From NCBI GenBank assembly GCA_022703115.1, contig JAKLEK010000029.1, forward strand, positions 1 through 12,190: a stretch of 12,190 bases of DNA, read 5' to 3'. The notes under the pieces were generated by a model. That model was not told the origin of the DNA, did not search any database, and worked only from the letters and a program-made list of their open reading frames with translations. The stretch comes from Elusimicrobiota bacterium. Lineage in GTDB: Bacteria > Elusimicrobiota > Elusimicrobia > Elusimicrobiales > UBA9959. Shown in pieces: positions 5,653 to 12,190 of this stretch. Within the stretch, counting starts at the first letter, position 1. The number at the start of each line of letters is the position of its first letter. The position numbers and the translations under genes were made by a program.

Positions 5653-7461
5653 ATGAGAAAGATATCCGCCATGCTGACTTCCGCGCTTCTCAGGTCCTCC
5701 AGGGCGTTCTACGCCGCGGTGTTCTTCGCCGCGCTCCTGCTCGCGGCCGGAAGCATCTCCATCCTTAACAGCCAGACCGGGGGGGGGCCGTCCCCCATGA
5801 GCCGTACCATGGAACAGGCCATGCGGCTTTATCAGGAAGGAGAGGATAATGAGGCGATGGACCGCTTCATGAACATACTGGTCAAGGGCACGCCCTCGGA
5901 AAAGGCGATAGCGAACGATTATATTTCCAGGATCACGAACCGCATCAGTTCGGTGGCCAGTTCCATACCCGGGGCGCCGCCGGCCGATGAGGAGCGGGCG
6001 ATAGTGGGCCAGCAAAAGCCGGCGCCGGCCCCGAAACAATCCAAGCCGGAAGAGGCGTCCGCGGCGCCGGCGGCTTCCGAAGAGGACGCCGAGGACCAGC
6101 GCCAGGCGGTTTCGCGCAGGATCAGCCAGAAGATATCCGCGATGCGCGCCGGGCTGCTGAAAAGGTTCAATTCCGTCGAGGCGGTAAAGATATACATGGC
6201 CGCGCCGATGCCCAGGGCCATATCCCTCGACCCGAAGTATTTCTTTTCCAGCGACACCGTTTTTAAGGCGGAGGCAGGACCGGCCCTCGCGGACCTGGCC
6301 GGACTTGTTTTCACTTTAGGCAAGGCCGCCGTGACCATAATCCCGGAGGGGACTTTGGAAGAGGACGTGAAGATCAAGGCCATACGGCAGGCGATAGCCC
6401 TCAATTCCTATCTGGTCTCCAGGGGATTGTCCCAGTCCCGCATCAGCGTGAACCTGATAAAATCCGATATGAAGTTCCCGTCGGAGCTCGGCAACCCGGG
6501 CGGGCTGATCCTTCTGCTGGATTACGACAAGGAGCCCAAGCTCTCGGAGCCGGAAGGAGCCCGCTCCGAAGCGCCTCGGGTTTCGCTCGGGATATATCCG
6601 ACGTCGCTCTCCACGGACTCAGGCGACGGTTCGATCGTGGAATTCTCCGTCTTCAAGCCGCTCTCGGGGGACGTTTCCTGGAGGCTGGAAGTTTTCGCGC
6701 TCCGGCCGGACAGCGCTCTATCTCCCCTGCAGAAGGTGGAGGACGTCGGCCCGCTGTGTCGACAGACTTTCTGGAACGGCCGCAAAAACCTCGCTGGGGA
6801 AGCGTATCCCCCCGGAAAATACATGTTTTCCATAACGGCTTCCGACGAACAGGGCCGGGAATCGAATCTGCGCCGCTTCCTGGTGATAAATCCTTCAGCG
6901 GCCGAGGTCAGGACGTCCTCGGCTCCGGCGAAAGCCCTAGGCAGGCAGCTGGCGGGCGCTCCGGCCGCCAAGGCGAAGGCGGCCAGGGCCGCCGCCCGGA
7001 AGAAAACGGCCAGAAAGGCGCGGCCGGCCGGCGTGCCGGCGAAAGCGGCCGCCAAGGCGTCCATAAGGAAGCCGGCGGCGGCCGAAAGCGCGCTCGACGG
7101 CCCCGGGGCGGATGAGCAGAGGACCTCGGACGACGGAACGGAAAAAACGCATTCGGAGTCCGGGTTGACCTATAAGATCGGTTTCGAGGAGGGAACGGCC
7201 ACTGTGACGGAGGACGGGGAAAAGCGGCTTGGGAAGATCGCCGAGACGCTGAGCTACTATCCCATGGCGCAGATAAAACTGATAGGCTACGCGCATTCCG
7301 GGGAAGGGGACCCGCAGACGCTGGCCAGACGCAGGGTGGACCTCGTCTCGGCCCGCTTGAGCGACAAATATAATATAGGCAGCGACAGGATGGAGTCGTC
7401 GGTGCAGGTCACCGGGGACAGGAAAAACATGGTGGAAATAAAAATGCGGGGCAACAACTGA
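5653..7461 (+). CDS. Envelope protein with two OmpA-like domains and an Ala/Lys-rich linker
   Basis: This 602-residue protein starts with a basic segment and a hydrophobic stretch (about residues 19-36) acting as a signal peptide or membrane anchor; no lipobox Cys is present. A TPR-like helical region follows (about 50-90, AMRLYQEGEDNEAMDRF). A degenerate OmpA-like fold is at about 191-297, then an Ig/FlgD-like beta region (about 310-415, including GKYMFSITASDEQGRES). A linker of almost only Ala, Lys, Arg and Pro spans 426-480. The C-terminal OmpA-like domain is at 505-600. OmpA domains bind peptidoglycan. Here the usual GHTD is GYAH (Asp to His) while the ARRRVDLV part is kept, so binding may be altered. 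A G9 tract (5779-5787) encodes Gly43-45. ATG 5653 is the first usable start after an in-frame stop at 5572-5574; Met7 is an alternative, and no Shine-Dalgarno is evident. It probably tethers envelope structures to the wall; the link to the pilus genes rests on position only. Confidence 0.75.
   Translation: MRKISAMLTSALLRSSRAFYAAVFFAALLLAAGSISILNSQTGGGPSPMSRTMEQAMRLYQEGEDNEAMDRFMNILVKGTPSEKAIANDYISRITNRISSVASSIPGAPPADEERAIVGQQKPAPAPKQSKPEEASAAPAASEEDAEDQRQAVSRRISQKISAMRAGLLKRFNSVEAVKIYMAAPMPRAISLDPKYFFSSDTVFKAEAGPALADLAGLVFTLGKAAVTIIPEGTLEEDVKIKAIRQAIALNSYLVSRGLSQSRISVNLIKSDMKFPSELGNPGGLILLLDYDKEPKLSEPEGARSEAPRVSLGIYPTSLSTDSGDGSIVEFSVFKPLSGDVSWRLEVFALRPDSALSPLQKVEDVGPLCRQTFWNGRKNLAGEAYPPGKYMFSITASDEQGRESNLRRFLVINPSAAEVRTSSAPAKALGRQLAGAPAAKAKAARAAARKKTARKARPAGVPAKAAAKASIRKPAAAESALDGPGADEQRTSDDGTEKTHSESGLTYKIGFEEGTATVTEDGEKRLGKIAETLSYYPMAQIKLIGYAHSGEGDPQTLARRRVDLVSARLSDKYNIGSDRMESSVQVTGDRKNMVEIKMRGNN
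5779..5796 (+). repeat. G9 homopolymer and adjacent C5 inverted repeat
   Basis: Nine consecutive G (5779-5787) lie inside the OmpA-like gene, just after its hydrophobic N-terminus. They are followed by CCGT and five C (5792-5796), so GGGGG-CCGT-CCCCC can fold into a hairpin. Loss of one G would bring TGA at 5798-5800 into frame, and gain of one G would bring TAA at 5847-5849 into frame, so slippage in either direction would switch the gene off. This is the layout of a contingency locus, but the tract is near the short end for high-frequency slippage and could also be a sequencing-error site. Confidence 0.7.
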
Positions 7462-7483
7462 GTCCCGTCGGCGCGGCATAAAT

Positions 7484-7492
7484 TGGTATCAT
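7484..7492 (+). promoter_or_regulatory. Extended -10 promoter candidate for the pil operon
   Basis: TGGTATCAT (7484-7492) matches the extended -10 consensus TGnTATAAT at all but one position. It lies in an AT-rich 30-nt stretch immediately before the PilM-PilN start at 7512. Nothing like a -35 box is found 17 nt upstream, which extended -10 promoters tolerate. Transcription would start near 7498-7500, giving a leader of only about 12-14 nt without a Shine-Dalgarno sequence. The long operon that begins here supports the call. Confidence 0.45.
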
Positions 7493-7511
7493 ACAGTTAA
7501 ATTCTTTAATT

Positions 7512-9071
7512 ATGGCCAAGAATTCGGGGGCGAAGAATTTCATAGGCATATACATATCTCCCAGGGAGATATGCATGGCCCAGACACGTCTGGCCGGATC
7601 CGCCCGGCTTGAGCCGGAGCATCTGGTCCATATCCCCACCGATTTTCCGGCGAAGTCCGGGCTTCTGCGGCCTCTTTCCCTGAACAACGACTTCTTCAGC
7701 GAAAAGGCGGCCTGGGTCGGAGCTCTGCAGACCGCTATCGGCAAGGTCGACTGGAGCGCCTCCCGGGCGGTAGTGACGCTCTCTCCGCAGTTCTCGATAC
7801 TGCGGTATTTCGTCATGCCAGCGGTCGACAAGCGGTTCTGGAACAAATCCATACCGATCGAGTCCCGCAAATACATACCGGTATCATTCGACGAGGTGGT
7901 CTACGATTTCAGTACCTGCCTGCTGGACGGCGGCAAGAAGCTGGGAGTCCTTTTCGGCCTGACGCAGCGGAAAAGCGTGGAATTCGTGCTGAACGCCCTG
8001 AAAGCCGGGGGCGTGGAGACCGAGGCCGTGGAGATCGCGCCCTGCTCGCTGGAGCGGCTCTTCTCTTTCCTGGACCCGCAGGAACACGCTTCCAAAGGCT
8101 ATGTCCATTTCTCCGGCAGCGTCAGCCATACCCTGTTCTCCAATCACGGCTTTCCGGTGCTTTACCGCGAGACGGATTACGAGACCTCCACCACGCTTTC
8201 AGAGACCCGGCGTCTCGACCTGAAGGGCGCGGTGCAGTTCGTGGACCGTTTCGGCGGCAGCGAGTATAAGCAGCTCATGCTGAGCGGCGACGCGGCCGAG
8301 GTCTGGAAGGCTACGGCGCTCAGGGAGTCTCCGATGCCGGTGAACGTGTGGGAACCGGCAGCCGCTTCCGCTCTGAAGAGCAACGCTTCGGCCTCTTTCT
8401 TCGCCATCGGCGCCTCCCTGCGCGGCCGGACCCAGGACAAGGCCGGCATCGACGTTTCGGGGCTGGGCGCCTCCGTGCGCCTTGAGAAACAGGTGGAGGG
8501 CTACGCCAGGACAGTGACCATCGCGGTCAGCGGCTTTCTCCTGCTGCTTTCCCTGATAGGACAGGCGAGGGTGATGATGCTGGATTCCAGTCTGGGGGGC
8601 CTCAGTTCCTCGCTGTCCAGCGCGGCCGAACTCAAGGATTACCCCAGCGACGTTATCGCCGATAAGGTATCCAAGATGAAGGCCGACGCCGTCCTTCTGG
8701 ACAGCCTGTCGGAGAGCCGGGATATACTCTCCGTGAAGCTTCATTCCATCTCCGAGAACATACCGCGCGACCTCTGGCTCAAGCAGATAACCTATTCCGC
8801 CCCGTTCTCCGGCGCCGAACTACAGAGGGGGGCCGTCAACCTTAAGCTTTCGGGTGAGACGACCCTCTACGGCAACGCCAAGGTGGCCGTAGTGGACCGC
8901 TTCAATAAGAGCCTGAAGAACTCCCCGGAGTTCAGGATATTCACAACGCCGGAAGCCAGCATGGAATACAGCTTCGGCAACGAATCCGACTGGCGGCGCG
9001 AAGCCGGCAGCCAGGGCGCCAACTCTTCGGGGTTCAATATTGACTGCCTGAGCAATAAGAGGAGGAACTAA
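7512..9071 (+). CDS. Type IV pilus assembly PilM-PilN fusion (GspL-like architecture)
   Basis: This 519-residue protein has a cytoplasmic actin-like PilM domain (about 1-310), one membrane helix at about 335-357, a short coiled or helical stretch, and a periplasmic ferredoxin-like PilN domain (about 415-490). In most type IV pilus systems PilM and PilN are separate and PilM binds the cytoplasmic INLLP peptide of PilN; here they are one chain, as in the type II secretion protein GspL. The N-terminal FIGIYISPREICMAQ (10-24) fits the PilM phosphate-1 strand but lacks the usual Asp (Tyr14), and VHFSGSVSH (198-206) fits phosphate-2 with His for Asp, so ATP turnover is doubtful. Predicted role: inner-membrane alignment complex linking the cytoplasmic motor to the periplasm. 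The start is fixed because the first beta strand begins at residue 10. Its stop overlaps the next start by 1 nt. A roughly 30-residue polar tail follows the PilN fold. Confidence 0.85.
   Translation: MAKNSGAKNFIGIYISPREICMAQTRLAGSARLEPEHLVHIPTDFPAKSGLLRPLSLNNDFFSEKAAWVGALQTAIGKVDWSASRAVVTLSPQFSILRYFVMPAVDKRFWNKSIPIESRKYIPVSFDEVVYDFSTCLLDGGKKLGVLFGLTQRKSVEFVLNALKAGGVETEAVEIAPCSLERLFSFLDPQEHASKGYVHFSGSVSHTLFSNHGFPVLYRETDYETSTTLSETRRLDLKGAVQFVDRFGGSEYKQLMLSGDAAEVWKATALRESPMPVNVWEPAAASALKSNASASFFAIGASLRGRTQDKAGIDVSGLGASVRLEKQVEGYARTVTIAVSGFLLLLSLIGQARVMMLDSSLGGLSSSLSSAAELKDYPSDVIADKVSKMKADAVLLDSLSESRDILSVKLHSISENIPRDLWLKQITYSAPFSGAELQRGAVNLKLSGETTLYGNAKVAVVDRFNKSLKNSPEFRIFTTPEASMEYSFGNESDWRREAGSQGANSSGFNIDCLSNKRRN
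9060..9065 (+). promoter_or_regulatory. Strong ribosome binding site for the PilO-like gene
   Basis: AGGAGG at 9060-9065 lies 5 nt before the ATG at 9071, inside the last codons of the preceding gene. The TAA stop (9069-9071) shares its last A with the start codon, so termination and re-initiation are probably coupled. It fixes the start of the downstream gene. Confidence 0.85.
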
Positions 9072-9673
9072 TGCCCGCGCTCAAGGCTTTCGCGGCCAAG
9101 GCGGCGGCTTTCCTGAGGGACATGGCGGACAGCGCCGCCATGATCTACGCTGAAAAGGGGATGGAGCCGTTCAAGAAACCGCTGCTCATCTCGCTGGCGG
9201 TGATACTGAGCGTCTACTATCTCATCTATTCTCCGGTGCAGTCCAGGATCTCCGCCCGCAAGGCGGAACTGGAAAAGTGGAACCTGATCCAGACCCATTT
9301 CGCCGATTACGAATCGGCCGGCGCCAAGATACGGGAATATCAGGACCGACTGCCTCTCGCCAAGGACAAGGAGGAGTGGCTCAGCAACCTCATAAACTCT
9401 ACGGCCATAAAGTACGGCATGGCGGTGGATTCGCTTTCGGCGCAGACCGAGAGCGAGATCGGCAACTACCTTATGGTTTCGCGCGAGGTCTCGCTCACCA
9501 CCACCTATTCGCAGCTGGGTAAGTGGCTGGCGGACATTGAGAGGACGCCCGCGTACGTCCGCGTGGCCGCCGCCATAATCTCAAAGATGGACGGACCGGC
9601 GCATAACGTCAACGTCAAGCTGAAATTATCCACCGTTTTCCGGAAGGCCGACGAGGCGCAGGGGCAGATATGA
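9071..9673 (+). CDS. pilO: Type IV pilus inner-membrane protein PilO-like
   Basis: This 200-residue protein is of normal PilO length (about 200). A cytoplasmic N-terminus of about 35 residues precedes one membrane helix (about 36-55, KPLLISLAVILSVYYLIYS). A coiled-coil (about 58-95, starting SRISARKAELEKW) and a C-terminal periplasmic alpha/beta domain (about 105-190) follow, ending in the typical beta strands VNVKLKLSTVF. PilO pairs with PilN in the periplasm to form the alignment complex that connects to PilP and the PilQ secretin. Here its partner would be the PilN half of the fused upstream protein. The start is set by AGGAGG and the 1-nt overlap. It shares ATGA with the next gene. GspM of type II secretion has the same topology; gene order favours the pilus assignment. 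Confidence 0.8.
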   Translation: MPALKAFAAKAAAFLRDMADSAAMIYAEKGMEPFKKPLLISLAVILSVYYLIYSPVQSRISARKAELEKWNLIQTHFADYESAGAKIREYQDRLPLAKDKEEWLSNLINSTAIKYGMAVDSLSAQTESEIGNYLMVSREVSLTTTYSQLGKWLADIERTPAYVRVAAAIISKMDGPAHNVNVKLKLSTVFRKADEAQGQI

Positions 9674-10374
9674 AGAGTTTCACAGGCATAATATTTCTCC
9701 TTCTGTTCGCGGCTTCGCTGGCGGTGCCGGCGTTCATCTTTTACGCCAAGTGGTCGAACAAAAAAGCGGCCGACGCCGCCATGCTGACCCCGGGCCGGCG
9801 CGCCGCCCCCTCCGAGATGTTCGGCGGGGGGCAGGAGCGGTCCTCTCTCCCGGCGGCGGTTCCGGAATCGCCCAGGGCCGCCCCTGGAGAAATGATATCC
9901 GCTAAGACGGCCCAGGCCAGGCAGCCGGCGGCGGAAGCCCTGAAGGACCAGAGCGCGGCCATGCCCGCGCGGACGGCCCCGGCCGCCGCCGTTTCGACCA
10001 CGGCTCTGCGCGACGCGGCTCCCTCGCCCGCGGAGGCCGCCCCGGCCCAGCCGGGAAAGCCGGGCGCCTATTTCAATCCGAGAACGGGCCGGGACCCGAC
10101 GCTTTCCCCGATGGAGTACGCGAAACTGAAGGAAGAAGAGGACATGCGCCTCGCGGCGGAAAGGCGGCGGATGCATGATATGAGGCGCAGAGAGAGAGAG
10201 GACGGCGGCGAGAATATTATAGAATTACAGGGGATAGTGGGGCAGACCGTGATAATCGGCGGGCGCCCGTATTCCCGCGGCAGCACCGTGCGCGGCATTA
10301 AAATAGTGAAGATCGGCTCGGACTACATAATCGGGGAGTATAAAGGTAAGCAATTCAAGAAGTTGATGAGATGA
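9670..10374 (+). CDS. pilP: PilP/GspC-like periplasmic connector protein
   Basis: This 234-residue protein has one N-terminal membrane helix (about 5-25) without a lipobox Cys, whereas classical PilP is a lipoprotein. It then has a long Ala/Pro-rich, low-complexity linker (about 30-140), a highly charged helix (about 146-178, containing LKEEEDMRLAAERRRM), and a compact beta domain at the C-terminus (about 179-234). This last part, with IELQGIVGQTVIIGG, YSRGSTVRGIKIVKI and IIGEYKGKQF, resembles the homology region shared by GspC and PilP, which binds the N0 domain of the secretin, but is shorter (about 55 residues against 80-100). The membrane anchor plus linker is the GspC layout. The start overlaps the preceding stop (ATGA, 9670-9673) and has AGGGG at 9660-9664. 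Identification rests on position and the beta pattern more than on strong motif identity. Confidence 0.68.
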   Translation: MKSFTGIIFLLLFAASLAVPAFIFYAKWSNKKAADAAMLTPGRRAAPSEMFGGGQERSSLPAAVPESPRAAPGEMISAKTAQARQPAAEALKDQSAAMPARTAPAAAVSTTALRDAAPSPAEAAPAQPGKPGAYFNPRTGRDPTLSPMEYAKLKEEEDMRLAAERRRMHDMRRREREDGGENIIELQGIVGQTVIIGGRPYSRGSTVRGIKIVKIGSDYIIGEYKGKQFKKLMR

Positions 10375-10379
10375 ACCGG

Positions 10380-10395
10380 CCCGGCTCAGGCCGGG
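10380..10395 (+). other. Intercistronic hairpin before the secretin gene
   Basis: CCCGGC (10380-10385) and GCCGGG (10390-10395) form a perfect 6-bp stem with a TCAG loop, six nucleotides after the stop of the PilP-like gene and about 20 nt before the secretin ribosome binding site. No T run follows. It could modulate mRNA decay or the relative level of the secretin; the effect is inferred only. Confidence 0.4.
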
Positions 10396-10414
10396 AACGC
10401 GGACGGCGGCTCAC

Positions 10415-10420
10415 GGAGGT
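10415..10420 (+). promoter_or_regulatory. Ribosome binding site of the secretin gene
   Basis: GGAGGT at 10415-10420 sits close before the ATG at 10424 and confirms that start, which also gives a good signal peptide. Confidence 0.8.
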
Positions 10421-10423
10421 TTT

Positions 10424-12118
10424 ATGCTAAGGATCAGGATATTACTTACGGCATGTCTGTTGGCCGAGCAGGTGCTCGTCCCCGCCGCCTTCGTTTTCGC
10501 GCAGGATGAGCAGTCCGAGGCCGCGCCGGCGGAGAACGTCGCGCAGGCGGCCCCGGACGAAGGCGGGCCCATACTGGAACGGCCGCAGGCGCAGGAGCCT
10601 CCGGCGGAAGAAGTGGCTCTGCCCAAGACCATGCCGCAGGCCCCTCTTCCCGGAAGGCCCATCCCGCAGGGCGCGGCCGCGGAAGGCGTGCCCATGTACA
10701 AGGAAGTGGAGGCCGTCTCTCCGATGGACCGCAAGATAGGCCCCATCAATCTGAACAACGCCTCCATATCGGCCTTTTTGCACGTCATAACCGTTCAGTC
10801 AGGCATCAGCTTCATCCTTTCGGACGGGATCGAGAAGTCCACCCTCAGCGTATTCCTCGGCAAGAAGATATCGGTGCGCGACGCGCTGGAACTGCTCAAC
10901 ACCAAAGGGCTTACCTATCAGCGCGTCGGGAAGAGCCAGACCTACGTGGTGCGCCGGCGCACCAAGGAAACCCCGAACCTGATAACCAAGGTCTACGTGC
11001 TCAATTACATCCCCTTGATAAAGCCCGCCACCGTGGGAGAGGCTCTAGAGGCTATAACTTCGCAGGACGTATCCTCCGGCGGAATGGTGCAGCAGGATGA
11101 GAGCAAGCCGGGCGGGGGGAAAAGGGAATCCACCGGCATAGCCCTGCTGGATATAGTGAACAGCATCCTGTCCAGCCACGGCAAGATGGCTACCGATCCC
11201 AGGACGAACAGCCTCATCATAACCGACGTGCCAGAGGTGTTCCCGCAGATCGAGGCGATAGTTACCGAGCTAGACAAGAAGGCCCCCCAGATACATATAG
11301 AAGCCGAGATCGTGGAGATAAACACCGACCGCCTGAACGAGCTTGGCATCGAATGGGGCGGCTCGCGCGGCGAGATGGCCTACTTCGCGGGCCCCGCGCG
11401 GCTCACTGATTACGGCCTGAGGCCCGGCTTCTTCTCCGGGGACAGCTGGAAGTATTTCTACCCGGCCGATTTCGCCACCTCCGAGACCCAGGACAGCGGG
11501 GACAGCAGCGTGGTCGATCCTATCTTCGCCACCAAGAAACCCGGCGCCAGAGGCATGTACTACGGCGTATTCAGCCTCGCGCAGCTGCAGGCCATCTTCA
11601 GGGCATTGGTCTCCAGGGGCGAGGCCCGCTATCTGGGCCGGCCGAAGATAACGACCATGAACAATTCCACCTCGCTGATCTCGATCTCCAGGGACTCGGC
11701 GGTGGGCACGGCCAGCACGGTCTCCTCGGCCGGCGGCGCCAGCGGCCAGGCCTCCACCTCGGTGGAGCGCAGGAGAGTGGGTCTGAAGCTGCGGGTCACC
11801 CCGCAGGTCAACAAGGAGGGGTATATAACCCTCGTGATCCAGCCCTCATATTCGGATACGGTGCCTTCCAGCATCGCCGTCCAGGGTCAGACCATCCTGG
11901 ACCCGGTGACGCGCGGCGCCTCCACCATGGTCCGGGTAAAGGACGGGCAGACGGTGATCATCGGCGGCATGCTCTCCACCACCGAGGTCAAGAGCGTCAA
12001 AAAGGTCCCCCTGCTCGGCTACATACCCATTATCGGCTGGCTGTTCACCAGCGTGAGCTCCCGGCGGACGAACACAGATATGGCGATTTTCGTGACGCCG
12101 CAAATTATGGTAGACTAA
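10424..12118 (+). CDS. pilQ: Type IV pilus secretin PilQ-like
   Basis: This 564-residue outer-membrane secretin has a signal peptide with likely cleavage after VFA (residue 26). A Pro/Glu/Ala-rich unstructured stretch (about 27-100) precedes an N0/STN-type domain (about 104-178). One Secretin_N KH-type domain (about 186-285) follows, with DPRTNSLIITDVPEVFPQIE and then PQIHIEAEIVEI. The secretin core covers about 290-562. It includes a gate region rich in Ser/Gly/Ala (around TASTVSSAGGASGQASTS), VGLKLRVTPQV, and the family signature VRVKDGQTVIIGG (503-515) with VPLLGYIPIIGWLF (528-541). Secretins form the 12-15-subunit pore through which the pilus passes. It is shorter than typical PilQ (about 700) and lacks an AMIN peptidoglycan-binding domain. 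Membership is certain; pilus rather than type II secretion (GspD) is inferred from the gene order M/N-O-P-Q-B and from the single Secretin_N domain, where GspD has several. Confidence 0.9.
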   Translation: MLRIRILLTACLLAEQVLVPAAFVFAQDEQSEAAPAENVAQAAPDEGGPILERPQAQEPPAEEVALPKTMPQAPLPGRPIPQGAAAEGVPMYKEVEAVSPMDRKIGPINLNNASISAFLHVITVQSGISFILSDGIEKSTLSVFLGKKISVRDALELLNTKGLTYQRVGKSQTYVVRRRTKETPNLITKVYVLNYIPLIKPATVGEALEAITSQDVSSGGMVQQDESKPGGGKRESTGIALLDIVNSILSSHGKMATDPRTNSLIITDVPEVFPQIEAIVTELDKKAPQIHIEAEIVEINTDRLNELGIEWGGSRGEMAYFAGPARLTDYGLRPGFFSGDSWKYFYPADFATSETQDSGDSSVVDPIFATKKPGARGMYYGVFSLAQLQAIFRALVSRGEARYLGRPKITTMNNSTSLISISRDSAVGTASTVSSAGGASGQASTSVERRRVGLKLRVTPQVNKEGYITLVIQPSYSDTVPSSIAVQGQTILDPVTRGASTMVRVKDGQTVIIGGMLSTTEVKSVKKVPLLGYIPIIGWLFTSVSSRRTNTDMAIFVTPQIMVD

Positions 12119-12152
12119 CCGCAAGCCGGCGGCCGTTGGAAGCCGGTCCCTT

Positions 12153-12190
12153 ATGGCCAGAAAAAAACTGGGCGAGATAATGGTCGCCGC
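12153..12190 (+). CDS. PilB/GspE-type assembly ATPase, N-terminal fragment
   Basis: An ATG at 12153, 34 nt after the secretin stop, opens a frame reading MARKKLGEIMVA before the window ends. The LGE-I-(L/M)-V pattern right after the start is typical of the N-terminal domain of GspE/PilB secretion and pilus-extension ATPases, and the position after a pilQ-like gene fits. Only 12 codons are visible, so Walker motifs cannot be checked. A weak GGAAG (12138-12142) lies 10 nt upstream. It would power pilus extension through the alignment complex encoded before it. Confidence 0.6.
   Translation, partial: MARKKLGEIMVA

Noticed and set aside
5571..5768. 65-residue + strand frame before and overlapping the OmpA-like gene
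   Set aside because: Arg/Gly-rich, overlaps the signal segment of the real gene in another frame, and has no ribosome binding site.
6926..7090. Ala/Lys-rich stretch as a separate histone H1-like DNA-binding protein
   Set aside because: It is an in-frame linker between domains of an exported envelope protein, without its own start or ribosome binding site.
10424..12118. Assignment of the secretin to type II secretion (GspD)
   Set aside because: Only one Secretin_N domain is visible and the gene order matches pilMNOPQ followed by a PilB-type ATPase; the GspL-like fusion keeps some doubt.
1..12190. CRISPR arrays, insertion sequences, integrases or phage genes
   Set aside because: No spaced direct repeats, transposase or integrase motifs, or terminal inverted repeats flanking a gene were seen; the tRNA-adjacent inverted repeat alone does not show an integrated element.

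Overview
The window looks like chromosomal DNA from a GC-rich, diderm (Gram-negative-type) bacterium. The evidence for an outer membrane is a secretin with a signal peptide, an inner-membrane PilM/N/O/P-type alignment complex, OmpA-type domains, and two O-antigen-ligase/polymerase-type membrane proteins. Isoleucine ATA and arginine AGG codons are common despite the high GC content. That pattern and the gene content would fit phyla such as Elusimicrobiota or other deep-branching diderms. The taxon is a guess; only the diderm assignment is well supported.

Layout. Positions 1-243 hold no recognisable gene. They are richer in A+T than the rest and contain a small nested hairpin, an A-free G/T tract with a 5-nt period, an intrinsic terminator (167-191), and a perfect TATAAT -10 box just before a tRNA-Thr(CGT) gene at 244-315. 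A 13-bp perfect inverted copy of the tRNA T-loop/3' T-stem lies just downstream of it. Next come two large tandem genes on the + strand (397-2850 and 2903-5506). Each encodes a polytopic O-antigen-ligase-like (Wzy_C/PF04932-type) protein with a C-terminal TPR tail. A 146-nt gap with an AT-rich, promoter-like island leads to an envelope protein with two OmpA-like folds (5653-7461), which carries a G9 tract right after its membrane-targeting segment.

From 7512 onward there is a type IV pilus assembly operon: a single-chain PilM-PilN fusion (7512-9071), PilO-like (9071-9673), PilP/GspC-like (9670-10374), the PilQ-like secretin (10424-12118), and the first 12 codons of a PilB/GspE-type ATPase (12153 onward, cut by the window end). 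Tight spacing (1-nt and 4-nt overlaps, then 49- and 34-nt gaps) argues for co-transcription, probably from an extended -10 promoter just before 7512.

How the genes may work together. The operon would build the inner-membrane platform, periplasmic connector and outer-membrane pore of a type IV pilus or closely related secretion machine. The two ligase-like enzymes next to it could act in O-antigen/capsule assembly or, more speculatively, as O-oligosaccharyltransferases that glycosylate pilins, because PglL/TfpO-type pilin ligases share this fold. The OmpA-like protein may link the envelope machinery to the cell wall, and its G tract makes it a candidate for on/off phase variation. No pilin, prepilin peptidase, glycosyltransferase or mobile-element gene is visible in the window.
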